This document shows positions 38,401-46,819 of a DNA stretch of 64,000 nt, in pieces; position 1 is the stretch's first letter, and every line of letters starts with the position of its first letter. The notes beneath the pieces are model-generated. The model made no database searches and was not told the DNA's origin. It saw only the letters and a list, made by a program, of their open reading frames with translations. The position numbers and the translations under genes are program-made. Source of the stretch: JABGPL01 sp964387885 (GTDB lineage Bacteria > Electryoneota > AABM5-125-24 > Hatepunaeales > Hatepunaeaceae); the NCBI GenBank assembly GCA_964387885.1, contig CAYLYZ010000020.1, forward strand, positions 1 through 64,000, given 5' to 3'.

Positions 38401-41400
38401 ATCCCCAAAATCAATTGTTTGAGTGGATATGGCGATATCAGCAGGTGGTAATTCCTCCTGGAACTGTTCTTCAATTTCCTGTTCTGAAAGAGCAAAATTG
38501 TATACTCGAAGCTCATCAACCAATCCGTCCATGAACCTCCAGTTTCTCCAGCGGTCGATCTGACCGATTACCACCTCAAGATCAGCATCTATAATTCCTA
38601 AACCGTCTTGCGTACCGACAATTTCTCCGTCAAGATAAGCGGTATATGTTCCATCGTTGTAGACCGAAGTAAAGTGATGCCATTTATTATCGTCTTTATT
38701 TTCATCACTGTAGTAAGTAACATTTGAATTTTGATCAGGTAATGACACGTGTGTGGATCTGTATTTTCTCTCCCATGACAGACCCCGGTTACGGTCATAT
38801 TCAACCTCAATCAGAACTCCGAAATATGGATATTCCTCACCTCTATCCTCATATGCTGAGAAGATATCTTTATCACTGTCTGAAGGACCTGGAATTTTAA
38901 ACCAGCCGGAAACGGAATAGTTTCTTCGGCCAAAATCATAGGAGCCGGCAGTCATAATCCAGTCATCCTGACCGTCGAAACTGAACGCCTGACCTACGAC
39001 TCCATCGGCAAATGCAACGCCGTTGTGCATCGTCCCGTGGTGACCATTCCCACTCTCGTCGTTTGCATTACCATCAGCAGGCCAATAAGCAACGAGACCC
39101 ATGCCGACGCCTGTTAAATCTACTGCAATTGTCCCATCATTGGGATCGTCAGAAACAATCGTTACTGAACAGTTATAAACTTGAGCCACATCAGGATTAA
39201 AGGTCACACCTACATCAAATTCATCTCCCGGATTTAAGACAACAGCATTACTGAAATCCGTTGTAAAAGAATTATTATCTGATGTAATACCTGTGATGTT
39301 CAGAGCACCTGTACCTTCATTGCTAATTCTAATTACTTCGGAGATCGATTGTTCAACTTCAATCATGCCAAAATCGAGTGAAGCAGGTGAAAGCGATATT
39401 TCGGGGATCATCGGAACCATTTCACCAAGGTCCAATCCGATCAAGCCATTCTCACCATCGGCGATGTAAACGAGACCTCCGCTGATGAATATTGCATTGC
39501 TCTGTCCGGGTGTGTTGTAGACTTCAACTTCCTGAGGATTCGCAGGATCGCTTACATCGACAATTCTGAATCCGGCTTCACCATCAGCGATAAGAAGATT
39601 ATCACCGATTACATAGAGCCCCTGGGCTGTTCCGGGAGTTTCTATCGTGCTGATTAATTGTGGATTGTCAGGTGAACTGATGTCAAAAATATGAACTCCC
39701 GCTTCACCATCCGTCAGATATGCCAGCTGGTCGGTCGTTGCAACATCATATGCAAAACCCGGCGAGTCATAGCTGCCTATCTCAGATGGATTCTCAGGAT
39801 CAGATACATCGAAAATCACCATCCCGCTTTCACCATCGGCAGCGAATAGTAATCCTCCATCGATCCACACCTGACGTGCTTCACCCTGTGTGTCAATTGT
39901 ACATATTTCAACCGGATTACCCAGATCACTGACGTCAATTACGACAATCCCATTTGTACCATCTGCGATATACACATAGGGATCTTCAAATATAATACCA
40001 TAGGCAATTCCGGGAGTATCATAGTAACCGACTTCGGTTATATTTCCGGGATCGCTGACGTCCAGAATTCTCAAACCGTAATCAAAGTCAGCAATGTAGG
40101 CGTAGTCACCACTCACGACAACATCAGATGTTTGACCCGGAGTATGATGTACCCCGAGTTCAACCGGATTGGCTGGATCAGAAATGTCAATGATGTGGAG
40201 ACTGCCTCCGGGGGCGGCAACGTAAGCAATATCACCAACTATGAACAGATTGCTTGCTGATCCATCAACCGCGAATTGACCTACAACATCCGCATTTCCG
40301 ATACCTGTACCTGCCAACTGAATTTCAACATTTTCATCATTGGACTCTATTGTCAGGACATCCGGGAATTCACCACCGCTTGAAGGATCAAAGGTAACGG
40401 ATAATTCCTGACTCGCTCCGGGTTGAACCGTAAATTCTCCGTCGAATTGTGGAATAAAATCTTCAGTTACAGCAGAGATATTTGAAACTATCAGGTCATA
40501 GGTTCCCGCATTGGAGATCGTATAGTTGAGGGTATTAGTCTGCCCGAATGGAATTTCTCCGAAATCCAGAGTTTCGGTAGATAACTCAATATCAGGTGCC
40601 ACTCCGGTTCCAATCGTGGGAAGCTCAAACCATTCATAACCATCAGCCACTACAGCCAATCCAATAAGACTGCTATATTCCATCGACGAGGTTGGAGTGA
40701 AAGTCACCTCTACATCAAAATGTGATCCGGGCTCAATACTCTGGCTTGCTTGATAAGCACTGAAACAATTATCCCATACTCCTACGTACATTAAGTTCAT
40801 ACGCCAATCACCAGTATTACTGATCCGAAGTATCTGAACCGATTCTGATCCAACCGGTACTTCCCCAAAGTCAAAACTCTCAGGTTCATAGGTTAATTCT
40901 GCTGCGATACCTATTCCAGTTAAAACAACCGTAACCTCTGGATTATCAGGATCATTCGTAATCATTGTCAATGTGCCGGCATGTTCACCACGTGATATTG
41001 GATTGAAAGTTATATAACGAGTAACTTGGTCACCTGGTTGAATATAGAGATTATTATCCCTATCTATACTAAATCTCTCACCTGCAATATTAATGCCTTG
41101 TACATTCAATTGCCGATCTCCATTATTGGTTATCTGGAAAGGCAACCTCGAGTTTCCACGACATAAAACCTCTCCAAAATCTATTTCAGCAGGGATGTCT
41201 ATAGTAGGTGGACGCATGCTGGTTCCAGTTACAAGTAACCATAATGCTCCTTCATCCTCATCGTTGGAATAGATTACTGGATTAGTTCCAAAGTCACCGA
41301 GTTCCTCGGGTGCGAAAGTTACTGTCAGATTCCTGCTTTCACCACCGCTGATTACAAAAGGCTCTTCAAAATCAGTAGTAAATACCGAACGCACTGTAAT

Positions 41401-44400
41401 ATTAGAAATCCTGAGATCCTCGGTACCAAGGTTTGAAATGACGATAATGTCTGAGACTGTCTGTCCAACTTCACAGTAACCAAGATCCAATCTATCAGTT
41501 GATACGTCAATTTCCGGTGCTAAAATACTGGTTCCAGTCATATCTACGTTGACAGTCCCTTCATCGGGATCATCAGATGTAACTGTTAGTGTGCCGTTAT
41601 AGACCTGCGGCTGCTCCGGTTCAAAGGTTACTTCTACCTGCTGTGATTGACCTGCACCAAGGACAAATGCACCACCGAAATCCGAATGAAAACCTTCGGT
41701 TGTTGTGATGTTGGAAACACTTAAATCAATATTTCCCGAATTCGAGATAGTCAGTGTCCGGTTAGAAGTTTGACCAACAGGTGCTCCTCCGAAATTAAGT
41801 GAACCTGGTGAAATTTCAATGTCATTGTAAAGGACAACAGCTGTCAGGTTAATCACAAAATTCGGTTCATCTGGATCATTTGTTCTGATGGTTACACTCT
41901 CGTTGTAACTGCCGTTTCTGTCCGGCTGGAACGTTACCTCGAGCACACCACAAAGACCTCTTGCGAATTCATCCCACCAATTATTTACGATACTTGTACT
42001 CAATACATTACTGGAACGATCAATTCCATTTAAATGTAAGTCACTTTCTCCAGTATTTGAAATTTCAAAATTCTGAGTGTAGGCCTGACCAATCTCAACC
42101 GATCCGAAATCATAACTTTCAGGTGATACCTCTATATCAGGAGGTGCTGCACCAAAACCACTTATTGGAATTACGTAAGTAGGAGTTTCCGGATCATTTG
42201 AAATTATAGTCATAGTGCCGTTATATCCAATTTGTTCATCAGGATTAAACAACAGATTAACATATACATTATATACCTCAGGATATAATTCAAAAGGAAG
42301 CTGCATACCTCGTAGATCCAGGGTAAATCCTTCTCCTTCAACAATAATCTCGGAAATTTCAAGTATTCCTTCCCCATGATTTTGTATTGCCATGCTCATA
42401 ACATCGCCTTCAGCAACATTGACTTCCTCGAAATCAATCCTGTTGCCAGAAGTAACTAAGTATGGTCCAGTTCCCTCACCGGATAGAGACACCTGAGTCA
42501 CTCCATCAGGATCATTGGATGTGATGTTCATATATCCTTCAAACAAACCGCGTGTTTGAGGATTAAACGTTACGATGACATCATGATTTGCTCCCTGTTG
42601 TAATGTAACTGGATCTTGAAAATCAGTTTCAAAACAATCATTTGTGAATGAAATTTCATTTATAACTAGATTTCCTGATCCGTCATTAGATATTTGAAAT
42701 GTCATATCCTGTGATTCACCAATCTCAACTCCGTTAAAATCATGACTTTCGGGTGAAACAGTTATCACCGGATAATCTCCGAAAATGATATCATCAACAA
42801 TAATGTATTCACCAGATGTCTCAAATATCACACAACGGATTCCAGTGCCTTCGGCTCTGAGTACAGTTGAGTTGTTTCCCTGAACATCATCAATGACATT
42901 ACCCTCACATTCGAGAGTATACATGTCACCATTTTGATCATATGCAGTAATCCTAGCCGTTGCCCCGTCATTATCCAGGAATTCAGCCTGGAAATAATCA
43001 ACAGGTTCATCGAGGTTTATCAGGAAAGCTGCATCATAGTAAGATGCAGTGAGTTCCGCCTGTCTGCTTGGGTTTACTACAAACTGCTCCAGGGAATAGA
43101 AATGAACTCCCTCAATGATCTCCCCCCCAAGACCAAACCATAGGTGAAACTCGTTAAAGCTGATTAGTTGACTATCCTCATACTCCCAATCAGGATCGAA
43201 TTCCACGCATGAACCCGACAAAGGTATATTAATAATGTCGTCGTCAGGGTCAGAGGAGTGAATAACCAGCATAGCATTACTTTCATGGATGTCTTCAGGA
43301 GTATACGTCACAGTCATATCAAAATACTCGGCAAAATCTAGTATCCGGGGCTGATTCCCAAAATTGGTGCTGAATTCATGTGAATTGTCATCTTGAATCT
43401 CTACACTTTCAATTTGCAGCCTGGCCCCGACATTGAATAATCGTACAATATCCCTTCCGTTTTCAGTCTCGTAAATCTCACCGTATTGAACAGAATTAAT
43501 TGCCTGATGTGCATAGTTTCTGATGGAGAGATCCGGATAAACACAAATTCCCATAACACGAATATCGACAACCTCTTCATATGGATCATTGGTAGTCAAT
43601 CTTAAAGTCATTTCGTGAGATCCAATTTCCTGAGGTGAATATCGAATATAGATTGAATAGGATTCGTTTGGTTGGATGGTCCAATTATGTTGAGATGAAT
43701 AGAAATAACCACTATCATCCTCAAATTCCGATATAGAAATACTAAGCGGAGCATCCCCTGTATTCGAAACTGTCAAGGTATCAACATAGGTTTGGTAGGG
43801 TTGGCAATATTCAGTAAATAGGCTTCGTTCAACCTCGATATCCGGACCTCCCTCGATAGTTCCTGTTAATGGTATCGTGATAGTACCTTCATCGGGATCG
43901 GTAGATCGAATAACCATTTCTGCATTCCGATCTCCATAATACTCGGGAGTGAATGTCACTGTCATGTCAATATATTCATCATAGTGAAGAACTTGAGCTT
44001 GATTCACGAAATCATGGCTGAAATCACCCGGATTGTCCCCTTGAAAGGTTGGGCTATTCACCTGCATGATTGATCCGGTATTGTGTATTCGCACTATTTG
44101 AGTCGTGTTTTCACCGAGATCAATGCTATCAAACTCAATGGAGTTAATCTCTTGATCTTGCGGATCTATAATGGAGATGTCGGGATAGGCACAAGTTGCT
44201 TGAATATTGATATCAACAACAGGTTCATACGGATCATTGGTTGTCAGACGCAGGATGTTGCTGTGAACTCCTTCTTCAGGTGGATCATATAGAATTCTGA
44301 GATTAAACAATTCCCCGGCGGGAATATCTCTGTTTTGATGTTCAACAGAGAAGTAAGGATCATTCCCGGTAAATTCAAAACCTACACTTAAAGCTGCGCC

Positions 44401-46179
44401 TCCACTGTTAGTAATCGTCAAATAACGATTATTAATTCGTCTTGGATCACAAACTCCAAAATCCAGGTCTGTAGCAACATCAATATCCGGTCCGCCAAGA
44501 CAGGTTCCTGTAACAGGGAAGGAAATCGAACCATCATAATTCGGATCATTATTGGAAATAAAAATCGCTCCATTCCGATCACCATATCCCTCAGGTTCAA
44601 ATGTTACAATTATATCAAAAGACTCACCATCGTTCAGATATCTACTTTCATTACCGTAATTAGTGCTGAAATCATCGGGATGATCTCCACCATAAATCCA
44701 GAAAGCAAATCTCAACGGGGCTCCAACATTATGGATTCGCACTATTTGCGTCGCATTTTCACCAAAGTTAACTCCATCGAAATGAACAGAATCAATTTCA
44801 TGACCTTGAATGTTGGTTATAGAGAGTTCAGGATATGCGCAAATGCCTTGAACATTAACTTCGATAGTAGGTTCATCCGGGTCGTTAGAAGATATTCTCA
44901 GAACATTTTCATGTGATCCAGGTTCCGGAGGATTATACATTAGCAGAACACCACATGAGCTCCCAGGTGAAATATCAACTTGTTGCATCGGAGAGGAGAA
45001 GTAATCATCATTTCCAGTAAACTGTAAACTCGAAGTATGAAGCTCTGCATTACCGTGATTTGTAATTGTCAGATATCGAGAACTGCTTTGTTCAGGAATA
45101 CAATACCCAAAGTTAAAATTATCAACAACCTCAATATCCGAACCGGACAAACCTCCGCCTGTGACAGCGACGGTTAGAGTATCTTTATCCTCATAAGGAT
45201 CGTCTGATACTATTGTGATCATACCGTTATACTCCGGATCTGATGTCGGTTGAAATGTCACAAAAATATTGCTCGATTCATCAGGTGCAATATCGAATGC
45301 TCCTTCAAAGTTAGTTGTGAATCCATTATCTGCAATAATATTGGCTATATTAAGCGTTGCACCTCCATTATTGGAGATTGTAAGTGTTCTGGTCGAATCT
45401 GCACCTGGATAGATTTCACCAAAATCAAGAGATTCATGGGAAACTTCTATATCCTGTCCCCCCAGGCATGTTCCACTAATAGGGAATAAGATTGGATTTT
45501 CATCCGGATCACCATTGGAAATATATAATTGCGTTTCCCGGTTTCCATAATCCTGAGGTGTGAATGTTACAATTACATCGAAAGAAGCATCATAGTCAAG
45601 ATATCGATTCGAATATCCATAATTGGTTGTAAAATCACCGGGATTGTCTCCTCCAAAGATCCAAAAGGCAAATCTCAGTTTCGCTCCAGCATTATGAATT
45701 CGAATTATTTGAGTTGCCTCTTCGCCAAGGTTAACTCCTTCGAAATGGAGGGATTCTATTTCCTGATCCTGATTATTCCTGGTTGAGATTTCCGGATAAG
45801 CACAAGTACCTTGAACAGGGATTCTAACTTCTGGATTATCCTGATCATTGGTTGTGATTATGAGAATTGCATCATGAATTCCTGTTTCGAGAGGACGATA
45901 CAAAATGACACCGGACTGTCCATAACCGGGAGGTATATAATCCGGCGGATTATCATCTAACGTGAAGTAATCGTTTCCCTCAAGGCTGTAGTCTAAAACA
46001 AGATTCGGTGCGCCTGCAGTATCGTTATTAAAAATCTCAAATTGTAAGCTCTTCGGAACTTCCGGAGCACAAAACCCAACGTTGAGCGAATTTGGTGCAC
46101 CAATGATCTGACAATATCCCTGCGTGAATGCTGCAAAGATAATAAACAATAGTATTGAAACTTTAGCTAAGGACTTCAT
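29446..46179 (-). CDS. Giant secreted mosaic protein (5577 aa) with T9SS sorting domain
   Basis: A signal peptide (MKSLAKVSILLFIIFAAFTQGYCQ) precedes many ASH/choice-of-anchor-D domains of about 105 residues. Inserted among them are a jelly-roll-like domain (about 996-1146), a seven-bladed LVIVD propeller (about 1956-2253), a LamG/concanavalin-like domain (about 2356-2580, WKxHHFT-type core), seven FG-GAP-like repeats (about 2783-3166), a second LamG (about 3373-3593) and eight near-tandem double-ASH units (about 3593-5130). The C-terminus has a solenoid-like region interrupted by an acidic/glycine-rich stretch, then a type IX sorting domain (SYPNPFN). A GGGAG ribosome site lies six bases before the ATG. 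The start is 12 bases after a response regulator gene. Probably a very long surface adhesin; no catalytic site seen. Confidence 0.9.
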   Translation of the reverse strand: MKSLAKVSILLFIIFAAFTQGYCQIIGAPNSLNVGFCAPEVPKSLQFEIFNNDTAGAPNLVLDYSLEGNDYFTLDDNPPDYIPPGYGQSGVILYRPLETGIHDAILIITTNDQDNPEVRIPVQGTCAYPEISTRNNQDQEIESLHFEGVNLGEEATQIIRIHNAGAKLRFAFWIFGGDNPGDFTTNYGYSNRYLDYDASFDVIVTFTPQDYGNRETQLYISNGDPDENPILFPISGTCLGGQDIEVSHESLDFGEIYPGADSTRTLTISNNGGATLNIANIIADNGFTTNFEGAFDIAPDESSNIFVTFQPTSDPEYNGMITIVSDDPYEDKDTLTVAVTGGGLSGSDIEVVDNFNFGYCIPEQSSSRYLTITNHGNAELHTSSLQFTGNDDYFSSPMQQVDISPGSSCGVLLMYNPPEPGSHENVLRISSNDPDEPTIEVNVQGICAYPELSITNIQGHEIDSVHFDGVNFGENATQIVRIHNVGAPLRFAFWIYGGDHPDDFSTNYGNESRYLNDGESFDIIVTFEPEGYGDRNGAIFISNNDPNYDGSISFPVTGTCLGGPDIDVATDLDFGVCDPRRINNRYLTITNSGGAALSVGFEFTGNDPYFSVEHQNRDIPAGELFNLRILYDPPEEGVHSNILRLTTNDPYEPVVDINIQATCAYPDISIIDPQDQEINSIEFDSIDLGENTTQIVRIHNTGSIMQVNSPTFQGDNPGDFSHDFVNQAQVLHYDEYIDMTVTFTPEYYGDRNAEMVIRSTDPDEGTITIPLTGTIEGGPDIEVERSLFTEYCQPYQTYVDTLTVSNTGDAPLSISISEFEDDSGYFYSSQHNWTIQPNESYSIYIRYSPQEIGSHEMTLRLTTNDPYEEVVDIRVMGICVYPDLSIRNYAHQAINSVQYGEIYETENGRDIVRLFNVGARLQIESVEIQDDNSHEFSTNFGNQPRILDFAEYFDMTVTYTPEDIHESNAMLVIHSSDPDDDIINIPLSGSCVEFDPDWEYEDSQLISFNEFHLWFGLGGEIIEGVHFYSLEQFVVNPSRQAELTASYYDAAFLINLDEPVDYFQAEFLDNDGATARITAYDQNGDMYTLECEGNVIDDVQGNNSTVLRAEGTGIRCVIFETSGEYIIVDDIIFGDYPVITVSPESHDFNGVEIGESQDMTFQISNDGSGNLVINEISFTNDCFETDFQDPVTLQQGANHDVIVTFNPQTRGLFEGYMNITSNDPDGVTQVSLSGEGTGPYLVTSGNRIDFEEVNVAEGDVMSMAIQNHGEGILEISEIIVEGEGFTLDLRGMQLPFELYPEVYNVYVNLLFNPDEQIGYNGTMTIISNDPETPTYVIPISGFGAAPPDIEVSPESYDFGSVEIGQAYTQNFEISNTGESDLHLNGIDRSSNVLSTSIVNNWWDEFARGLCGVLEVTFQPDRNGSYNESVTIRTNDPDEPNFVINLTAVVLYNDIEISPGSLNFGGAPVGQTSNRTLTISNSGNIDLSVSNITTTEGFHSDFGGAFVLGAGQSQQVEVTFEPEQPQVYNGTLTVTSDDPDEGTVNVDMTGTSILAPEIDVSTDRLDLGYCEVGQTVSDIIVISNLGTEDLRISNITVRSVFTTDFEEPFVISGGESRNLTVTFAPEELGDFGTNPVIYSNDEDEGALWLLVTGTSMRPPTIDIPAEIDFGEVLCRGNSRLPFQITNNGDRQLNVQGINIAGERFSIDRDNNLYIQPGDQVTRYITFNPISRGEHAGTLTMITNDPDNPEVTVVLTGIGIAAELTYEPESFDFGEVPVGSESVQILRISNTGDWRMNLMYVGVWDNCFSAYQASQSIEPGSHFDVEVTFTPTSSMEYSSLIGLAVVADGYEWFELPTIGTGVAPDIELSTETLDFGEIPFGQTNTLNYTISNAGTYDLIVSNISAVTEDFIPQFDGEFTVQPGASQELSVTFDPSSGGEFPDVLTIESNDENVEIQLAGTGIGNADVVGQFAVDGSASNLFIVGDIAYVAAPGGSLHIIDISDPANPVELGVHHTPGQTSDVVVSGDYAYIADFDYGLRILDVSDPGNITEVGYYDTPGIAYGIIFEDPYVYIADGTNGIVVIDVSDLGNPVEICTIDTQGEARQVWIDGGLLFAADGESGMVIFDVSDPENPSEIGSYDSPGFAYDVATTDQLAYLTDGEAGVHIFDISSPDNPQLISTIETPGTAQGLYVIGDNLLIADGEAGFRIVDVSDPANPQEVEVYNTPGQSNAIFISGGLVYIADGENGLIGLDLGEMVPMIPEISLSPASLDFGMIEVEQSISEVIRISNEGTGALNITGITSDNNSFTTDFSNAVVLNPGDEFDVGVTFNPDVAQVYNCSVTIVSDDPNDGTIAVDLTGVGMGLVAYWPADGNANDESGNGHHGTMHNGVAFADGVVGQAFSFDGQDDWIMTAGSYDFGRRNYSVSGWFKIPGPSDSDKDIFSAYEDRGEEYPYFGVLIEVEYDRNRGLSWERKYRSTHVSLPDQNSNVTYYSDENKDDNKWHHFTSVYNDGTYTAYLDGEIVGTQDGLGIIDADLEVVIGQIDRWRNWRFMDGLVDELRVYNFALSEQEIEEQFQEELPPADIAISTQTIDFGDVLILTSETQTFDIINEGTDDLDVTDITADNESFSTDFNAAFILGGGESQTITVTFAPDQVQQYSGSITITSDDPDEESVSVEITGNCYGTPDIEVSTDLLDFSNVGLGETSNLTFTVSNVGDIELDVTGISSDNNVFTTIQAGGFTVGVGQSQEVMVTFSPDDFAEFIGTLTIQSNDPDEGTVELAMHGTGFGESLLLANDGAVRDRFGNSVSIWGDYAVIGSPYTDDYASNSGSAYIFVRQGDHWIQQAKLTADDAAADDNFGYCVSINGNYVVVGSILGDGEEESSGSAYIFVRDGTDWTQQAKLTADDGAGSDRFGIGVSISGNYAVIGSFLDDDNANNSGSAYIFARDGDNWTQAAKLTADDGAASDYFGLAVSIDNDNVIIAAHGDDDGGSNSGSAYIFEREGDDWTQQAKLTANDAAANDGFSYYSVSINGDYAVIGTRYDDDDGSDSGSAYIFVREGDDWTQQAKLTADDAAQSDIFGCSASINGDYAVIGACQNDDDGNNSGSAYIFARDGADWTQQAKLTASDAAEPDKFGFSVSLDGNYAIIGAYNNGDQGYLSGSAYIYNIADDNTFPNIAVSNNSMDFGDVLINSSENQTLSIYNQGNADLTVTGITSDNNAFTTNFDGTFTLAAGESQEVTVSFAPNQVQQYNGTITITSNDADEGTITVELAGNCYGTPDIEVSTQTIGFDNIDVDEVVTEIVNISNTGDLVLNVSDITIDGGFTCDFNGEFAVQVGQSVDVTVTFDPDLAREYYGTMTITSDDPDEGTVSVDISGKALGIVAHWAGEGDATNTISDDYHGASHGSVTYATGAVGQGFDLEVGDWIEIPEPMEFAKDDYTVEGWFRIDGQGTERVLLNGTRTGTNDFGMSLFVWPDPFRLQEYSGKFGFLHRMPPGPGGGTVIESDSRINDNVWHHIVCVRNGTTLYNYVDGSLHSQGNAADDYNFDMDMVIGRHALNLDGRYLNGLADEIRVYNCALTADEIAANYDAELPPPEIALSTDAIDFGELVYPQSSEMTFDITNVGTDILNVTDMVVEGDDFVVNFNNAFDLDPNTSATMTATYTANTFGSVEGTITVHSNDPDSPQMVVNLSGTCIYPVIALSAEALDFGGVHVTETSQLGFAVTNEGTSSLFVSEIVVSGEGYTGDNGGQFVLAPGGTQIVTVTLDPDTYTGYDGLVTINSDDPVNPEITVDLTGLGLAQDVDMSTGAIDFGEVVYPQASQLTFDVANVGNFDLMVSDMVVEGDNFDVDFGGEFTVAAGAAATTTVTYTANTFGAVSGLVTIITDDPYEPVHTVELAGTCLFPVITLSTDMIDFGAVHVTETSTIPFTITNDGTSALTVSDVMLDGDGYSMDIFGSDVLDPGGVMQVNITLDPDTYAGYDGQVTINSDDPVNPNVTVNLTGLGLAQDVEMSTGAIDFGEVVYPQSSQLTFDIANVGNFDLTVNDMVVEGDNFDVDFGGEFAVAAGAATTMTVTYTANTFGAVSGLITILTDDPYEPVHIVELAGTCLFPIIILSTDMIDFGGVHVTETSTIPFTMTNDGTSALTINDVVLGGENYSMDVLGANVLAPGEASQVDVTFDPDTYIGYDGLVTITSADPVNPEVTVDLTGLGLAQNVDMSTGAIDFGEVVYPQASQLTFDIANVGNFDLTVSDMIVEGDDFDVDFGGEFAVAAGATAAMTVTYTANTFGAVSGLVIIITDDPYEPIHTVELTGTCLFPVITLSTDMIDFGGVHVTETSTIPFQITNDGTSALTVSDVALGGENYSLNIFGSNVVAPGGVIQVNVTFDPDTYIGYDGLMTITSDDPVNPEVSVDLTGLGLVQDVDMSTAAIDFGEVVYPQATTQTFDIANVGNYDLGVIDMIVDSDDFEVDFGGAFVVEAGAAATMTVTYTANTFDAVSGLITIMTDDPYEPVHMVELASVCIYPVITLSTDIVDFGAVHVTETITIPFTMTNDGTSALTIGDVVLAGNNYSIDVLGAEVLAPGEVCPIEVTFDPDTYIGYPGLVTITSDDPVNPEVAVELMGLGLSQDIELSTDALDFGEVVYPQSTQLTFEISNVGNYDLTVTDMPVQGDDFAVDFGGTFVIAAGATLTMTATYTANTFDAVEGMIAVVTDDPYDPVMTINLVGVCIYPVITLSTDAIDFGAVHVTETLDIPFTILNDGTSALTVSDALVEGEGYTGDFGGEFVLGCGEIQDIMVTFHPTTYIEYPGLVSITSDDPVNGVVFVDLSGLGLQQDVELSTEAIDFGDVVYGNSVEITFDVFNVGNYDMTVSDMVVDGDDFSVDFDGEFVVPAGGYETMTASYTACIYDDVTGMITITTDDPYEPVVDIDLSGTCLYPVITLSTEYWDFEGVLVGEVRTFMLEVGNDGTSDLHVSDFICEDLYYSSTADYEFVVAPGEFEMIEVAFTPGTYGQFDGMIDILCDDPVNPEMMVELTGLGLASDITLDVESLDFGDVEYTHNKTMGVTIGNVGNIDLVVSEALNNDADFIVHFDESIVVAPGESTVLNVTFEPNEYREYTDELTLVSNDPDEGEVAVALSGRGVWIYASLFAQHKIIIKKDAVVGSGDIWVNTEQDGEDDIELNVHQSAAVAADLDVKASRINVHEEAVIDADVYYNELHNNGTINGSLFNPLGDLPLIDAAHMPDFPTEFVSNDEDVRIERAEEGVLEAGTFGAVRIERDGSLTLTGGEYNFADLKIDQGASLIFADYSVVYVSGQLHTQQQTYVGPAEDVEITAADILFYVGAEPVEQPPENGDDDEGGEEGEGEGEGEDDEGNEGEDDEEDGEDEDNGNGGGNGGGNGGGRGGGRGGPGRDNGDDDGDAGNLVKIGMGSRWFANAYTFYGSVKIDKNVVAEGSFIGVNILVDKEATVAYNGGFSRNEVIEIDASPGEVLLLVDNPLIPKEATLGSYPNPFNAVATINYGLPEASYINIFVYDVSGRQVAELVNGYKPVGYHMTTWNANSLSNGLYFIRYTGSSKVIVRKMLLTK
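29940..30170 (-). repeat. Low-complexity acidic/glycine-rich coding tract
   Basis: Encodes about 75 residues of almost only Asp, Glu, Gly and Asn, then GGGN and GGGR repeats, inside the C-terminal solenoid of the giant protein. It is GC-rich and internally repetitive at DNA level, unlike the surrounding sequence. Confidence 0.9.
30790..35400 (-). repeat. Eight near-tandem double-ASH coding units of about 620 bp
   Basis: The motif encoding AIDFGEVVYPQ recurs at about 35380, 34755, 34140, 33520, 32900, 32290, 31660 and 31045. Each unit encodes two ASH domains, one with DFGEVVYPQ and one with DFG(G/A)VHVTET. The central copies (about 33000-34800) are the most alike, the outer ones diverged. Confidence 0.9.
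36680..37830 (-). repeat. Seven FG-GAP-like repeats of about 165 bp
   Basis: The unit encodes (D)xFG-x-(S/A)VSI-x-G-(D/N)YAVIG...SGSAYIF-x-R-x-G-x-W-x-Q-x-AKLTA. Seven copies fit one integrin-type seven-bladed propeller. The acidic loops (DDDxxxNSGSA) suggest calcium binding. Confidence 0.85.
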
Positions 46180-46191
46180 GACTCTCTCCCT

Positions 46192-46602
46192 TTACAGGCT
46201 GTTTTCAGCCTGATTATCTTTTGTATCTTGAAAATTCTTGTTAGTGACTTCTGTTTTAATGTTCTGTAAAGTGTTGGAAAGTGTATTTCTATCTAAAGGT
46301 TTTGTGAGTAAAAACTGTGGATCAATTTGTTGCCTAACTTCACGGGCAAGTCGTTCAAGATCACCGGTGATGAGGATTACCCTGGCGTGAGGATTCTTTT
46401 GTAGAATTGATTCTTTAACTTCCAGGCCATTCATCTCAGGCATGTTGATGTCTGTTATCACGAGATCATAAACTTCAGGATTATAACTGCTGACAGCCAG
46501 AAGCGGATCTGAAAATGCTACACAGTTAAAACCTCTGACTTCCAGAGCCGATTTCAAGCTATTCAAAGCCTGAACCTGGTCGTCTATGATCATGACGTTC
46601 AT
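46192..46602 (-). CDS. Stand-alone response regulator receiver protein
   Basis: A CheY-like receiver of 136 residues with no output domain. The acidic pair is D7-D8, the phospho-acceptor is D51 (LVITDINMPEMNG), the conserved Thr is T79 (ILITGD) and the Lys is K101 (KP). About 25 polar residues follow the receiver. A GGGGA ribosome site precedes the ATG and a sigma54 promoter lies 35-49 bases upstream. The giant secreted protein starts 12 bases after the stop, so both share a message. No histidine kinase is in the window; the partner must be elsewhere. It could sense phosphorylation to control assembly or secretion of the giant protein, which is inference from context. Confidence 0.93.
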   Translation of the reverse strand: MNVMIIDDQVQALNSLKSALEVRGFNCVAFSDPLLAVSSYNPEVYDLVITDINMPEMNGLEVKESILQKNPHARVILITGDLERLAREVRQQIDPQFLLTKPLDRNTLSNTLQNIKTEVTNKNFQDTKDNQAENSL

Positions 46603-46636
46603 GAAATCCCCAAAGGTTGATGTTATCCCTTATAAG

Positions 46637-46651
46637 GCAAAGTGCGTGCCA
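46637..46651 (-). promoter_or_regulatory. Sigma54 (-24/-12) promoter of response regulator-giant gene operon
   Basis: Read on the minus strand: TGGCAC-GCACT-TTGC, a complete match to the consensus TGGCAC-N5-TTGC with the obligatory GG and GC ten bases apart. The predicted transcript starts near 46625, about 23 bases before the response regulator ATG. It needs RpoN and an AAA+ activator. Confidence 0.85.
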
Positions 46652-46819
46652 TAATACACTTATAGCATTAAGGTATATAATAATAATGATATAGAAGATA
46701 TTACGTGAAATTTGGAAACATTTAAAACGTCCAATTATCGTCAATTGTCCAGTTTTCGTCGTACAGATTTCGTCGGTCTTGTTCTGAATTCATATCTGAA
46801 AAGAATAGAAATCAGATAA

